The notes beneath the pieces are model-generated. The model was not told where the DNA came from and ran no database searches. It saw only the letters and a program-made list of their open reading frames with translations. Below are positions 25,471-34,437 of a DNA stretch of 64,000 nt, piece by piece (position 1 is the first letter of the stretch; every line of letters starts with the position of its first letter). The translations under genes and the position numbers were made by a program. Location: positions 24,454-88,453 of the forward strand of contig JANOWJ010000043.1 of assembly GCA_031417835.1 (NCBI GenBank), given 5' to 3'. The DNA comes from JADJLQ01 sp031417835. Lineage in GTDB: Bacteria > Bacteroidota > Bacteroidia > Chitinophagales > Saprospiraceae.

Positions 25471-26949
25471 TTACAAATACTCTACCATGACCAGATTGAG
25501 CCGCATGCTGCGTTGAGAGGGCACTACAAATGCAGTAGAAGATATCTGAACCGCATCTTTAAATCGAAGTTGAAGGCGGACATATTCTGTGCTGAGCACG
25601 CTCTTGCGATGATATTGGCCATCACTGGGGACCACATACTCACTCACTGTGTTTTCTGTGCTGATTTCATCATTGTATACAAGTCGGAGTTTGGATGGAT
25701 TTTTAAATAAAAAAAAGGAAGAAAATACACCATCATCATCGTGGGAATATTGTTTTTTGTGTAATACATCAGACCATAACATGGTACCATCTTTATGTAC
25801 TGAAAATAAAGCCATGTCTTCGTAATAATAATCGACCAGCAGCGGCGATCGGTTAGAGTAAGGGTTGCCAATCGTTCTACCACCGGTGCCGTAGCCTGCT
25901 CTGCGTTCATATTCTTTTTTAATCTCCATGATCAGCAAAGCACCACCGTCTTGCCTCAGCGCGATATCACTGACCTCGAGCTGGCTGAATTCGTTTTTAT
26001 CCTTGGCTCGCCGAGAGATCTCTTCGTCAAATCGGGTTTCAAAAGGATAGGTAGACATTCTAAATTCTTCCGGGCGATGTTCGCTATCAGGAGCTAGATT
26101 ATGTTTGATATAGTAGACGCCTTCTGCTTTACTAAGGTTTTTTTCAGTGTAAACTCCTCCACCGACCAATTGTTCATTTATATTGTCGTAAACAAATTTA
26201 TTATGAAAACTTACAAACTTAAATAAGGGCAGGATAAAAGTCTGGGTTGACTCTACGCCGGGAAAAAAACGATGAACTTCGATGATATGTTTGTCTTTTC
26301 TACTCCGGTAGTTGTTTTTCTCAAACACGATGATCATATCTCCCTTATTCGTGACTAACATGTTTCTGAAGTCGTCTCTCAGGTCTGTCTCTTGAATGAG
26401 GATTTTACGATCATAAATCGTTTTGCCATTGATGACATCATAGAGCATGGCCTGGAGTTCATGATCATTTTCTGTGGTAAAAAACAATATTTTGGAACGA
26501 TCCTCTGATCTTGCAAATTTTATAGAAGGATTGAGCAGCAGATCGCTAAAAATCTTGATTGTGTCTGACCTCAAAACATTTCCGCGGCCATCAAACTGAT
26601 CGCCCTGAATAAAATATTTACCTCGATGCCGAAAGCCATAAAACACCGTAAATGAATTTGAAACAGCTAAAGTAGCCAAGATAGAACAGGACTTGTCTGC
26701 CAACACGATTTCCTTCTCTTCTTTAAACTTGAGGTTTTGATCAAAGATCCTGGCTTCAAATTTATTGCCCCTATCTCTGAACAATACAAAATGACTATCG
26801 ATCTTTCCCACCAGATCATACGATAGATCATTTCTCAATACGATCTCTTCCGATACTGTCACTTTCTGTGCAGGTATGAGAGCAGCATAAAGAAAGGCTA
26901 TCAAGGCTATAGACCAACTCCGGATTGCACAATAGTTTAAGATCACCAT
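25471..26949 (-). CDS. Secreted hypothetical protein, beta-propeller-like
   Basis: A 492-residue protein with a signal peptide (about 1-28, SIALIAFLYAALIPAQK). The mature part is beta-rich with repeating strand motifs such as SHFVLFRDRGNKFEARIFD, SKILFFTTENDHELQAMLYD, KGDMIIVFEKNNYRSRKD and DGGALLIMEIKKEYERRAG, spaced as in a propeller of about 45 residues per blade. The insertion GYGTGGRTIGNPYSNRS is Gly/Asn rich. I recognise no named family; similar proteins occur in Bacteroidota. It is probably periplasmic or surface exposed. It has its own promoter at 26971-27001. Confidence 0.65.
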   Translation of the reverse strand: MVILNYCAIRSWSIALIAFLYAALIPAQKVTVSEEIVLRNDLSYDLVGKIDSHFVLFRDRGNKFEARIFDQNLKFKEEKEIVLADKSCSILATLAVSNSFTVFYGFRHRGKYFIQGDQFDGRGNVLRSDTIKIFSDLLLNPSIKFARSEDRSKILFFTTENDHELQAMLYDVINGKTIYDRKILIQETDLRDDFRNMLVTNKGDMIIVFEKNNYRSRKDKHIIEVHRFFPGVESTQTFILPLFKFVSFHNKFVYDNINEQLVGGGVYTEKNLSKAEGVYYIKHNLAPDSEHRPEEFRMSTYPFETRFDEEISRRAKDKNEFSQLEVSDIALRQDGGALLIMEIKKEYERRAGYGTGGRTIGNPYSNRSPLLVDYYYEDMALFSVHKDGTMLWSDVLHKKQYSHDDDGVFSSFFLFKNPSKLRLVYNDEISTENTVSEYVVPSDGQYHRKSVLSTEYVRLQLRFKDAVQISSTAFVVPSQRSMRLNLVMVEYL

Positions 26950-26970
26950 CTCTGAGCTTTACGTTTCATC

Positions 26971-27001
26971 CAAAGATAAGGCTTAAATAAATGGGTTGCA
27001 A
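26971..27001 (-). promoter_or_regulatory. Bacteroidota promoter (-33 TTG, -7 TATCTTTG)
   Basis: On the minus strand TTG at 27001-26999 is followed after 20 bases by TATCTTTG at 26978-26971. The start codon at 26949 is 21 bases further on. Both elements and their spacing fit the consensus. Confidence 0.6.
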
Positions 27002-27029
27002 TTTTTTGTAAAAGGGAGCTAGGGTCTTG

Positions 27030-28328
27030 CTATCCGTGTGCAAAGTCTGCTTCGTAATTTGCCATTCGCTCTTTGGGGGGATTAAAATATCCAAATTTGA
27101 GATCTGGATACCGTTCGCGCAACCGCCGCATCAAGGTGAGTATGCCCATGGTCTCATCCGATGGTGCTATATTTAGTTTGTGTAGATAAAAATCCGGATC
27201 TATACTAAAGTTGCGCCACTGAATCATAGAGATATTGGTATAATCAATGAGTCTGCACAGGGCGATGTACTCCTCCTCAGTATCTGTCACACCCGGGAAA
27301 ACAAAATAATTGATAGATGCCCAACCACCATATTGTCGTACAATCCTGGCACTCTCTAGGATATCCTGAAATTTATAGTTATTCGGCAGATAATAATTTG
27401 TGTATAAGTGCTCTTGAGCAGAGTTCATCGATACCCGGATACTATTGAGCCCTGCCTCACACAATGCCTGCACCGCATCTGGTTTACTCCCGTTCGTATT
27501 GATGTTAATGGATCCTTTGTCTGTAAATTTTCTGATTTGTAGAATGGCTTCACGTATAGTTTCCCACATGAGCAGGGGCTCGCCTTCACATCCTTGACCA
27601 AAGCTCACGATAGGATATGGAGCAGACTCCAGATGAGGTACAGTATACTCTACCACCTCAGCGGCGGTCGGCTTGAAGTCCAATCGATCATGTGAGGATT
27701 GGAATACTTCTGTATCTGGTATGAAAGAGATACAACCGAGACAATTGGCATTGCAAGCGGGAGAGATTGGTATCGGACACTCCCAGCGGCCCAAAAAGAA
27801 ATTGCGCGCAGCTGGACAAGTATATCTTATGGCACAATTTTCAGCCAAATGTCTGACCAATCTATTATTAGGATAGGCTGCGGTCAACTGAGCTACTCCG
27901 ATTTTAATCTTTTCCTCGTCGTACCCCTTGGCCTCTTGCCGAATATCTTGTTCGATACGGGTAGCGGCGATATAGATTTTACCCCCTGACCAGCCTACAG
28001 CACTATAACAGTACAATGGCAGCGGTGTCGCTTCGGGCATAGTCACGTATGGAGCTAGTCGCAATACGGTATATGCCGGGGGTACAAAAGCTGCTACTGC
28101 CCGCCCTTTTTCACAAACTCTGACTTCTCCAGTTTTGACATCTATACCTATACCTTGTCGATCTGGCAGGGTGTATAATGTACCTCCGTCGGGTATCTCG
28201 ATCCATTCCTCCATTGGAACTTCCATAGCATCCCATCCGGACCGTCCCAATGCATAGAGTGTACGATCTTCAAAGGTATTGCCTTGGGCATCTGCATAAA
28301 GGAGATAAGGAGATTTTTTAAGGACCAC
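27030..28328 (-). CDS. Radical SAM protein
   Basis: A 432-residue enzyme whose 4Fe-4S motif is CNANCLGC (Cys192, Cys196, Cys199), in the CxxxCxxC form. About 180 residues precede it, a long N-terminal region with GIDVKTGEVRVCEKGRAVA that is not a familiar domain. Later blocks include SFGQGCEGEPLLMWETI, SININTNGSKPDAVQALCEAGLNSIRVSMNS and VFPGVTDTEEEYIALCRLI. It probably makes the 5'-deoxyadenosyl radical; the substrate is unknown. No auxiliary Cys cluster (SPASM) is obvious at the C-terminus. The start is GTG at 28328, seven bases after a perfect -7 element. Confidence 0.82.
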   Translation of the reverse strand: MVLKKSPYLLYADAQGNTFEDRTLYALGRSGWDAMEVPMEEWIEIPDGGTLYTLPDRQGIGIDVKTGEVRVCEKGRAVAAFVPPAYTVLRLAPYVTMPEATPLPLYCYSAVGWSGGKIYIAATRIEQDIRQEAKGYDEEKIKIGVAQLTAAYPNNRLVRHLAENCAIRYTCPAARNFFLGRWECPIPISPACNANCLGCISFIPDTEVFQSSHDRLDFKPTAAEVVEYTVPHLESAPYPIVSFGQGCEGEPLLMWETIREAILQIRKFTDKGSININTNGSKPDAVQALCEAGLNSIRVSMNSAQEHLYTNYYLPNNYKFQDILESARIVRQYGGWASINYFVFPGVTDTEEEYIALCRLIDYTNISMIQWRNFSIDPDFYLHKLNIAPSDETMGILTLMRRLRERYPDLKFGYFNPPKERMANYEADFAHG

Positions 28329-28335
28329 GATGGTG

Positions 28336-28343
28336 CAAAGGTA
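28336..28343 (-). promoter_or_regulatory. Bacteroidota -7 promoter element before the radical SAM gene
   Basis: The minus strand reads TACCTTTG, ending seven bases before GTG 28328. Transcription would start at or next to the start codon, so the mRNA may be leaderless. Confidence 0.5.
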
Positions 28344-28418
28344 GGCAAATTAGGTGCTAATAGCCATGTCAAGACATTACAGAAGGCTCTCAACAAGACG
28401 ATATCTACCTCGATCCGA

Positions 28419-29246
28419 TCACTTTACCCAATCATTATCCATAAGCCAGTCGGTGAGTCGATCCGGCCACGTGTGGAGGGTGCGTAATTTGCTGCGCAAG
28501 CCCATATTAAATCCATGAGCTCCTTTGGCATATATATGAGCCTCGATGGGTCTACCTGCTTTGCGATACTTGCCTATCAGATCGATGACTGGTGTGGAGC
28601 AGCATGCATCATCATTGGCCACTAAAAGGAATGCTGGAGGTGCATCTGCAGGCACAGTCTCGGGTATTCCGTAAGGTCCAGGATAGATCAAGATCTGGAA
28701 GTCGGGTCTACTTTGGGTCCGATCCAACGGATCAAGAGCACTCGGCATGCTATCTTTGAGATAAGCTACCATCGCTGCTATCTCACCTCCCGCCGAAAAT
28801 CCCATGATGCCGATGTGATTAGGTCTGATAGCCCATTCTGAAGCACGACTACGAATAATACGCATAGCACGATGAACATCTTGACGCGGATGAATATCTA
28901 ATTTGTAGGGTGAGCCTGATTCTCGCGCTAGCCTATATTTTAATACAAATGCGGTCACTCCTATGGCGGTAAAATAGTCAGCGGCTTCTTTACCTTCTGC
29001 ATTGAACACTAATTCACGGTGTCCCCCGCCCGGACAAATAAGGACAGCCGTGCCATTGGCTTTTTCTTTCGAAGGGGCATATACAGTTATGGATGGATTA
29101 TGAATGTTTTTTACCCACCAATCTTTAGCTTGAGTAGGTTCATCTTTCCTCGATTCAAAACCCGGGGCTCCACCCATCCATAGTGGAATCTCTATCTGTG
29201 TATATACCTTTAATGGTAGTATAAAAAATAAAATAAATAAGCGCAT
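28419..29246 (-). CDS. Alpha/beta hydrolase, acetyl-xylan-esterase-like
   Basis: A 275-residue secreted protein with signal peptide (about 1-16) and an alpha/beta hydrolase fold. The nucleophile is Ser151 in GIMGFSAGGEIAAM, the oxyanion site is ICPGGGHRELV, the acid is likely the Asp in LLVANDDACC and the His is His244 in AKGAHGFNMG. The layout with PGGG and the short lid fits carbohydrate esterases of the BD-FAE/acetyl-xylan esterase group. It starts 20 bp after the transporter stop and is probably in its operon. Likely removes acetyl or feruloyl groups from polysaccharides. Confidence 0.82.
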   Translation of the reverse strand: MRLFILFFILPLKVYTQIEIPLWMGGAPGFESRKDEPTQAKDWWVKNIHNPSITVYAPSKEKANGTAVLICPGGGHRELVFNAEGKEAADYFTAIGVTAFVLKYRLARESGSPYKLDIHPRQDVHRAMRIIRSRASEWAIRPNHIGIMGFSAGGEIAAMVAYLKDSMPSALDPLDRTQSRPDFQILIYPGPYGIPETVPADAPPAFLLVANDDACCSTPVIDLIGKYRKAGRPIEAHIYAKGAHGFNMGLRSKLRTLHTWPDRLTDWLMDNDWVK

Positions 29247-29266
29247 AATTTGATATTTGACCTAAA

Positions 29267-30622
29267 TTAAAATAAACTATATAATCCATAAAGTGCTACA
29301 AATAAAATGGCGATGATACTCAGCCAGAAAAAAACATTGTACGCCATGCCTGACCCTGGATCCAATTTGCGTTGATACTTAAAATGAATAGCTGCATAGC
29401 CTACGATGATCAACAGGATCGATCCTACGATGCCGCCAGATAAGATCATCAGCACGGGTAGGTTGATGGTAAAATACATGATCACCCATAAGATAGGGAA
29501 TACAAAAGCAAGGACTGCCACCACTTTTTTCCGTTTAGCCAAATCGTTAAAGTCGTAGAAACCAATGCGCCCGATACCATCACTATACAATCGGGTCATC
29601 GCAGCGAGGGTCGCAAATACGCTACTGTACAATACAAAAAACGCTCCGACTAGATAAGCCACTTTCACTCCAGGTCCTAATGATTCCGTATAGATCAATG
29701 CCAGTTTCTCAATCAACGAATTGCCCTCCGGTACTTCGCCGCGCTTAAATAGGATGGCTGCTCCTAGTAAATAAAATGCTGCCGTGACTAAAGTATAGAT
29801 GATCATGGCTACGATCGCATCCAAAGTCATCACTTTGATCCAGCCCTGTGCCCGAATGGCTCGCCTTGCATCGTTTTTGAGCGGATCATATGGGCCTGTA
29901 TATGCCGCATATCCTTTTTCAAGACACCAATAGTTATAAGCTATCGTCTCGTCTGCTGCCACTCCGGTAATCCCGAAGGCTCCGATCGCAACCAGGATGA
30001 GATCAGGTGGTAGATTAAACTTAAGACCATACCATACCTCAGAAGCAGTAAAAGCATATGAGGTCTTACTCAATAATATCAATGAGCCCAAGGTCATCAC
30101 GGTAAAAAAAGCGATCATCACGAGCGACCCTTTCTCGACCAAGGGGTAATAGTTTTTATAAATCAAAATCGATGCAGTTAGGGCCACAACTATGGCCCAA
30201 AACGGGAGGTTTCCCCATTGAAACAACATCTGTAATACCAGAGCGGTGCTGCCTACCATGCCACCTAATTGAATAATTTTTAAGCTCGTAAGACCGAGGA
30301 CCGTCCATACCGCCCAGGAATTTTTGCCCCATCGCACTCCTGGTATTTTATCCAACGCCATCACCATCGTCTCACCAGTGAGGATAGCATGTTTGCCAAA
30401 CTGCAGCTGGACGGCGACTTTGATCACACAGCTGAGTATGATGATCCAAAAAGCAGCAAATCCTGCTTTGGCTCCTAAGATCGTAGTAGCGATCAATTCA
30501 CCGGAGCCTACTATAGAAGCCGAAAGGATAAATCCGGGTCCTAAAAACTTGAGTCGGTCTACAAATCGGGTCGGCGGTTCTTTGATTGTATCTAGGGTTA
30601 TATGATATGGGTCTTTTTCCAT
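29267..30622 (-). CDS. Nramp-fold transporter lacking the usual metal motif
   Basis: A 451-residue membrane protein with about 11 helices and the LeuT-like Nramp layout. Canonical Nramp proteins have DPGN in helix 1 and MPH in helix 6. Here helix 1 reads FILSASIVGSGELIATTILG and helix 6 reads LILVAIGAFGITGVAADETI, so neither metal motif is present. Such relatives may carry other cations (for example Mg2+) or have lost metal transport. Other parts (KFGKHAILTGETMV, FVLYSSVFATLAAMTRLYSDG) are kept. It shares the operon with the esterase downstream by 20 bp. Confidence 0.75.
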   Translation of the reverse strand: MEKDPYHITLDTIKEPPTRFVDRLKFLGPGFILSASIVGSGELIATTILGAKAGFAAFWIIILSCVIKVAVQLQFGKHAILTGETMVMALDKIPGVRWGKNSWAVWTVLGLTSLKIIQLGGMVGSTALVLQMLFQWGNLPFWAIVVALTASILIYKNYYPLVEKGSLVMIAFFTVMTLGSLILLSKTSYAFTASEVWYGLKFNLPPDLILVAIGAFGITGVAADETIAYNYWCLEKGYAAYTGPYDPLKNDARRAIRAQGWIKVMTLDAIVAMIIYTLVTAAFYLLGAAILFKRGEVPEGNSLIEKLALIYTESLGPGVKVAYLVGAFFVLYSSVFATLAAMTRLYSDGIGRIGFYDFNDLAKRKKVVAVLAFVFPILWVIMYFTINLPVLMILSGGIVGSILLIIVGYAAIHFKYQRKLDPGSGMAYNVFFWLSIIAILFVALYGLYSLF

Positions 30623-30744
30623 ATAAGGTCAAGCTTGCTGTCTAATCTGCTGTTTTAGAATGATTTTTATCTAGGCTCAGGTGCTAAAAGTACACAATGA
30701 CACAGAAATAAATTTATCCAATCATAAGACATTTTATTGACCAT

Positions 30745-30752
30745 TATTTTTG
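30745..30752 (+). promoter_or_regulatory. Bacteroidota -7 promoter element
   Basis: TATTTTTG, a perfect TAnnTTTG element, sits 27 bases before the ATG of a small frame at 30780. No convincing -33 element at the expected distance. Confidence 0.4.
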
Positions 30753-30779
30753 CGTCCATCTTGAACTGCTTAGAGGATA

Positions 30780-30896
30780 TGAAACTGCCAAATTCCGTTT
30801 ATGTGTCACCTAAATCAGGAGAGACCATCAATTTCAATTTTGTACATGAGGAAGGCTCTACCTTTCGGACACCCATATGTCGATCACTGTAGGTGT
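30780..30896 (+). CDS. Possible 38-residue ORF or truncated gene start
   Basis: ATG 30780 opens 38 codons ending TAG at 30894-30896. The translation, beginning MKLPNSVYVSPKSGETIN, has ordinary amino-acid composition, and a promoter element lies 27 bases upstream. It is between the divergent transporter and the convergent Gfo/Idh gene. It could be a real small gene or the beginning of a gene cut off by the adjacent sequence. I recognise no family. Confidence 0.3.
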
Positions 30897-30922
30897 GTAT
30901 CGGATAAATATCGTTTAAGAGA

Positions 30923-32086
30923 TCAAACCATAGGCCACTTAAATTTGCTTTTTAGGGTAATTCTCGTACCAGAGGCTGAAGATTTTCGAGCAGCTTCTAT
31001 GATTTCTAATACATGGAGGGCATGTTCTACATTGATACGCGGCTCTACCTGGGTGATCAGGGACTCACCGATTCGGGTTGCACCCTCTTGCCATACGTAG
31101 CCTTCTGAGTCTTGATGGTATAATTCGGCTGGTTTATCCCATTGATTATCCAGATAGACCCCATTAGTCTCCCAATCGTAACCGATCAACCTAAGATTGC
31201 CATAGTCACCATAGATTTGAATAGAATGCAATTGTTGATCTTTACCTACATGCCCATGAGGATCAAAATAATTGAATCCACACATGACATGGCTGATGAC
31301 ATTCTTATCGTGCATCATCAGGATGTGGGCATTGTCTTCTACTTCCACCTTTATTTTACCCCTATCGTCTATCGTGCGTTCAGGATTGACGATGCTGAGC
31401 ATAGCCATGACAGATCTGGCAGGTCCCAGCAGTCCTGTAAGTGTAGCGATATTGTATACCCCAAGATCCGGCATACTGCCACCGCCTTTTTCATAAAAAA
31501 ACGCACTCCAGCTCGGGCCGACATGACCGTATTGACCATGAGCACTAGCTACTCTGCCGAGTTTGCCCTCCTGAATACATTTACTCATAAATGCAAATTG
31601 AGGACTATTGACTACGGCGGGTGCTCCCCAAATTTTAAGCTTTTTTGATATGGCCAGATTTAGCAATGCTTTACCCTCGGCATACGTATTAGCCATTGGT
31701 TTTTCGCTCCATACATGTTTGCCAGCCAGCAATGCTTTTCTATTGAGCTCGCCATGCAGCTGCATGTCAGTCAACGTGACCATAAGATCAAAAGGCACTC
31801 CCGCGAGCATCTTTTCTATACTTGGATACGTGGCAGCATTCACCTTATATAGATTGTTTTGAGCCATCGCCCGTTCGTATTTGATATCACAAAGACTCAC
31901 GATCTCTATCATTGCCGAAGTCTGAAGGTGAGGGATATATCGGTTGCTCACACTACCACATCCGATGACGGCTACTTTTAATTTTTTGTCCGCCTTTTGA
32001 GCCCACCCTTCAAGGGATGATAAGAGTACCGCCGCACCAGCGAGAGCTGATTGTTGTAAAAATTTTTGTCTGGAGATAGGTTCCAT
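30923..32086 (-). CDS. Gfo/Idh/MocA family oxidoreductase
   Basis: A 387-residue NAD(P)-dependent oxidoreductase. An N-terminal export signal (SRQKFLQQSALAGAAVLLSS) resembles a Tat signal but has SRQ instead of SRR. The Rossmann motif is VAVIGCGSVSNRYIPH, the catalytic EKP motif is WSEKPMANTYAEG, and GGGSMPDLGVYNIATLTGL is the family substrate-side block. Enzymes of this type oxidise sugars or inositols, and some work with DUF1080 to process 3-keto sugars. The export signal places it in the periplasm with cofactor bound, which is common in Bacteroidota. It is separate from the Nramp operon, and converges on the small frame at 30780. Confidence 0.88.
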   Translation of the reverse strand: MEPISRQKFLQQSALAGAAVLLSSLEGWAQKADKKLKVAVIGCGSVSNRYIPHLQTSAMIEIVSLCDIKYERAMAQNNLYKVNAATYPSIEKMLAGVPFDLMVTLTDMQLHGELNRKALLAGKHVWSEKPMANTYAEGKALLNLAISKKLKIWGAPAVVNSPQFAFMSKCIQEGKLGRVASAHGQYGHVGPSWSAFFYEKGGGSMPDLGVYNIATLTGLLGPARSVMAMLSIVNPERTIDDRGKIKVEVEDNAHILMMHDKNVISHVMCGFNYFDPHGHVGKDQQLHSIQIYGDYGNLRLIGYDWETNGVYLDNQWDKPAELYHQDSEGYVWQEGATRIGESLITQVEPRINVEHALHVLEIIEAARKSSASGTRITLKSKFKWPMV

Positions 32087-32344
32087 AAAAATAGAGGTAT
32101 TAAATAGGTTGTTATTAAACCTTACAGGATCACCGCACCAATTTACTTTAAATTTTTATAATTGATCAGCCTGACACCCATCCACCTTCAATCTATTATT
32201 TGACTTATGTATTTTGCACCATGGATACAAAGTCTGTTACAATTCGTTTATTAGCTTGTTAATATTCCTTCAGGTTGGCAGAAAATGGTTCAAGGCTAAA
32301 TGCTAATTTCGATTTAATCACTTACAAAGGTGAAAAATAATTGT

Positions 32345-32640
32345 GAAGACGAGCAAAAGGAAACTCAAAAGCGGATTATAGGAAAGTTATGTTGAAAGTT
32401 TGGCAAGGGATTTGGCTACACTAACCTTAACTAATATGCGAAGTTTGATCAGGCTTTCCCAATGATTGGCACATTGCGTCAAGAATCGAGTAGGTCGCAT
32501 ATAGACAACTTTTAAGGCTTGATTCAGAGCAAAAAAGAAGCTACTGCCTCGTCGAATCAATTTACTCCAATTGGAATAGCCACATTCAGGTAAAAAAAGT
32601 ATTGCAACAATGCTTAGGAGACTCTACCAACTACCGCAAT
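32345..32640 (+). pseudogene. Decayed DUF1016 (YhcG-like nuclease) N-terminal domain
   Basis: Frames here give CEDEQKETQKRIIGKL, then KFGKGFGYTNL, then FDQAFPMIGTLRQESSRSHI, and in another frame LDSEQKRSYCLVESIYSNWN. This is the order of the DUF1016 N-terminal domain (PDDEXK-type YhcG): EFGKGFSxxNLxxMRxFYxxFP, then WSHY, then the EARxFYxxxxIxxNWSxR helix. In-frame TGA, TAA and TAA stops and at least one frameshift break it, and the C-terminal nuclease half is missing. Bases 32087-32344 contain only a short stop-interrupted frame from ATG 32221 (MDTKSVTIRLLAC), possibly the start of the same relic. Confidence 0.5.
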
Positions 32641-32687
32641 CCACATCAATATCAATTTATTTTTATACATTTATCAAAATCTAAACC

Positions 32688-33377
32688 ATGAAATCAGGTG
32701 CAGTTGTTTTGTTTTTCTTGCTTGCAATGAGCACAGGGTATGCTCAAGATCTGATGTATGAAGTTCGTGGAAAACATGTCCGCTCAATAAAAAAAGAAAC
32801 CCTAAATAGTGCTCACACGATGGCTGATCTCAGTCCGGGTTATCCCTCGGCATGGATCACAGAATATCTTTCAACTGAAATAACAACTACTTGCAATGGT
32901 AAAGTCATTCGAGCTGAAAGCAACACTGAATCGCTGACTTTAGGCCAAAAAAACATTTTAGCTAAAGCTGACCTTGGTACCGATATTGTGATCAACAATA
33001 AATATTATAATAAGAACTCAGTGACTGATAAGGTGACTCTTGATAGTGTATATTTTACTGTCACCTTGGTCCCTGAAATCGAGGCTGCATACCAGGGAGG
33101 CTACAAGCTGTTGTCAAAATATTTAAAAGAGAGCGCCATCGATAAAATTGTTGTGTCGGATAATAAGAAAATTGTACAAAGTATAGTACGATTCACTGTT
33201 GACGAGCAGGGCGATATCACCAATGTGACCCTAGCCAAAACTTCCGATGATCCCCAATTGGATTGTTTATTGTTGGAAGCCATTCACAAAATGCCTAGAT
33301 GGAGTCCAGCGTCTACTTCCAATGGTAAAAGAGTAAAACAGGATTTTGAATTTATCGTAGGGAATGCCGGCTGCTAA
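32688..33377 (+). CDS. Secreted protein with TonB C-terminal-like domain
   Basis: A 229-residue protein with signal peptide (about 1-19, ending GYAQ). Residues about 150-225 form a TonB_C-like domain: IVRFTVDEQGDITNVTLAK, then LLLEAIHKMPRWSPASTSNG and RVKQDFEFIV. Usual TonB proteins are anchored by a helix and have a Pro-rich linker; this one lacks both, so it is probably a periplasmic relative and not an energy transducer for a receptor. Residues 20-145 are of unknown fold. It stands alone. Upstream lies the decayed DUF1016 gene. Confidence 0.75.
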   Translation: MKSGAVVLFFLLAMSTGYAQDLMYEVRGKHVRSIKKETLNSAHTMADLSPGYPSAWITEYLSTEITTTCNGKVIRAESNTESLTLGQKNILAKADLGTDIVINNKYYNKNSVTDKVTLDSVYFTVTLVPEIEAAYQGGYKLLSKYLKESAIDKIVVSDNKKIVQSIVRFTVDEQGDITNVTLAKTSDDPQLDCLLLEAIHKMPRWSPASTSNGKRVKQDFEFIVGNAGC

Positions 33378-33437
33378 ATAAATTTTGTAGCTCCAGCATG
33401 CTGGGTTTAGTCTTTCGACCCTGATCATCTATCAGAT

Positions 33438-33950
33438 TTAGTGATAGTTCAGCCATGCATCGACTGACGCCATATTGGGATTGGCGGATATGATCGTGAT
33501 CTCAGGATATTCTTTGAGCATAAGCTCCACTTCTTGTTTGAGGATACCCTGGCCTCTGCCGTAGATGATTTGAATATTGGCTAGTCTTGCCTTTAATGCC
33601 GCCTGAATAAACCTGAAGCATATCTGGAGTTGATATTCAAGTTTGCTGCCTTGTCGATGAGGTATAGATTGTATCAATATCTCGTAATGCAAATCTATAC
33701 TATCCCCAAAATCATCTTCTTCATCTATAACTTTAGGTTCATCCAAATGGATAGGCTTAAAGACTTCAGGGATCAAATCTATGTCATCTTCGGTCACACT
33801 GACCTCTTTGGTGGCAAATGTAAGGAGTACATGATCCTTCGTTTTAAGAATGACATTGCCTTCAGGGTCTACACCATGAAATCGACCTTTTAAGCCCAGC
33901 TCCTCCGCCAACAGCCAATCTCCAACCCATAACTCTTCAGGATTTACCAT
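33438..33950 (-). CDS. Smr-domain protein with N-terminal Tudor/KOW-like segment
   Basis: A 170-residue protein. Residues 1-55 (GDWLLAEELGLKGRFHGVD, VILKTKDHVLLTF) form a small beta barrel as in DUF2027/MutS2-associated proteins, followed by an acidic linker (EPKVIDEEDDFGDS). Residues 84-168 are the Smr domain: SIDLHYEILIQS, NIQIIYGRGQGILKQEVELM and ANPNMASVDAWLNYH. The Smr motif GRGxG appears as GRGQG. Smr domains bind or nick branched DNA or RNA, and also act in ribosome rescue. The start codon shares one base with the stop of the DUF1801 gene, so they are cotranslated. Confidence 0.82.
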   Translation of the reverse strand: MVNPEELWVGDWLLAEELGLKGRFHGVDPEGNVILKTKDHVLLTFATKEVSVTEDDIDLIPEVFKPIHLDEPKVIDEEDDFGDSIDLHYEILIQSIPHRQGSKLEYQLQICFRFIQAALKARLANIQIIYGRGQGILKQEVELMLKEYPEITIISANPNMASVDAWLNYH

Positions 33951-34417
33951 TATTTCTTTTTAGATATAGGTTTTATATGTCCATAGACTGAGATCCATTG
34001 TTCAGGAGTCATCTTTGAAGCCAATTCTCCTATCAATCCATAAGGTATTTTAGCCATATTTGAAAATCGGATGCAACTCTTACCCATGTCCAGTCTACCT
34101 ATATCAGCCTCTTGATACGACTTTGTAAACCAACTCAATAGCTTGGGATCAGCTGATATAGCCATATGATACAAGGCAATAAAATTTTTTTGTGATGCCA
34201 GATTGATAAAGGGTAGTGGAGCGGAAGGATCCGTATGGTATCCGGCGGAATACATAGCATGAGGTACCACATAACCGATCGAGCCGTAGACCATCACCTC
34301 TTTGAATCCCTTAGGCAGGTTTTTCTTTAACAACTTGCGCAATTGTGTCATCGGTAGGATGCGATCTTCCGGAAGTTCAGCGAGATAAGCGTCCACAGTG
34401 GTGGCTTTGGATTGCAT
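33950..34417 (-). CDS. DUF1801 family protein
   Basis: A 155-residue cytosolic protein with the DUF1801/YdhG-like fold: TVDAYLAELPEDRILPMTQLR, GFKEVMVYGSIGYVVPH, LPFINLASQKNFIALYHM and IGRLDMGKSCIRFSN. The family has a TBP-like sheet and unknown function. The gene has a promoter at 34438-34445 and is coupled to the Smr gene by one shared base at 33950. Both probably form one transcript. Confidence 0.82.
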   Translation of the reverse strand: MQSKATTVDAYLAELPEDRILPMTQLRKLLKKNLPKGFKEVMVYGSIGYVVPHAMYSAGYHTDPSAPLPFINLASQKNFIALYHMAISADPKLLSWFTKSYQEADIGRLDMGKSCIRFSNMAKIPYGLIGELASKMTPEQWISVYGHIKPISKKK

Positions 34418-34437
34418 AAATGTGATGAAATTTGAAT

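Noticed and set aside
25429..25710. Plus-strand 93-residue frame
   Set aside because: Antisense to the start of the secreted propeller-like protein; contains no coherent domain.
31142..31648. Plus-strand 168-residue frame
   Set aside because: It is the reverse complement of the Gfo/Idh/MocA gene, whose Rossmann and EKP motifs are clear.
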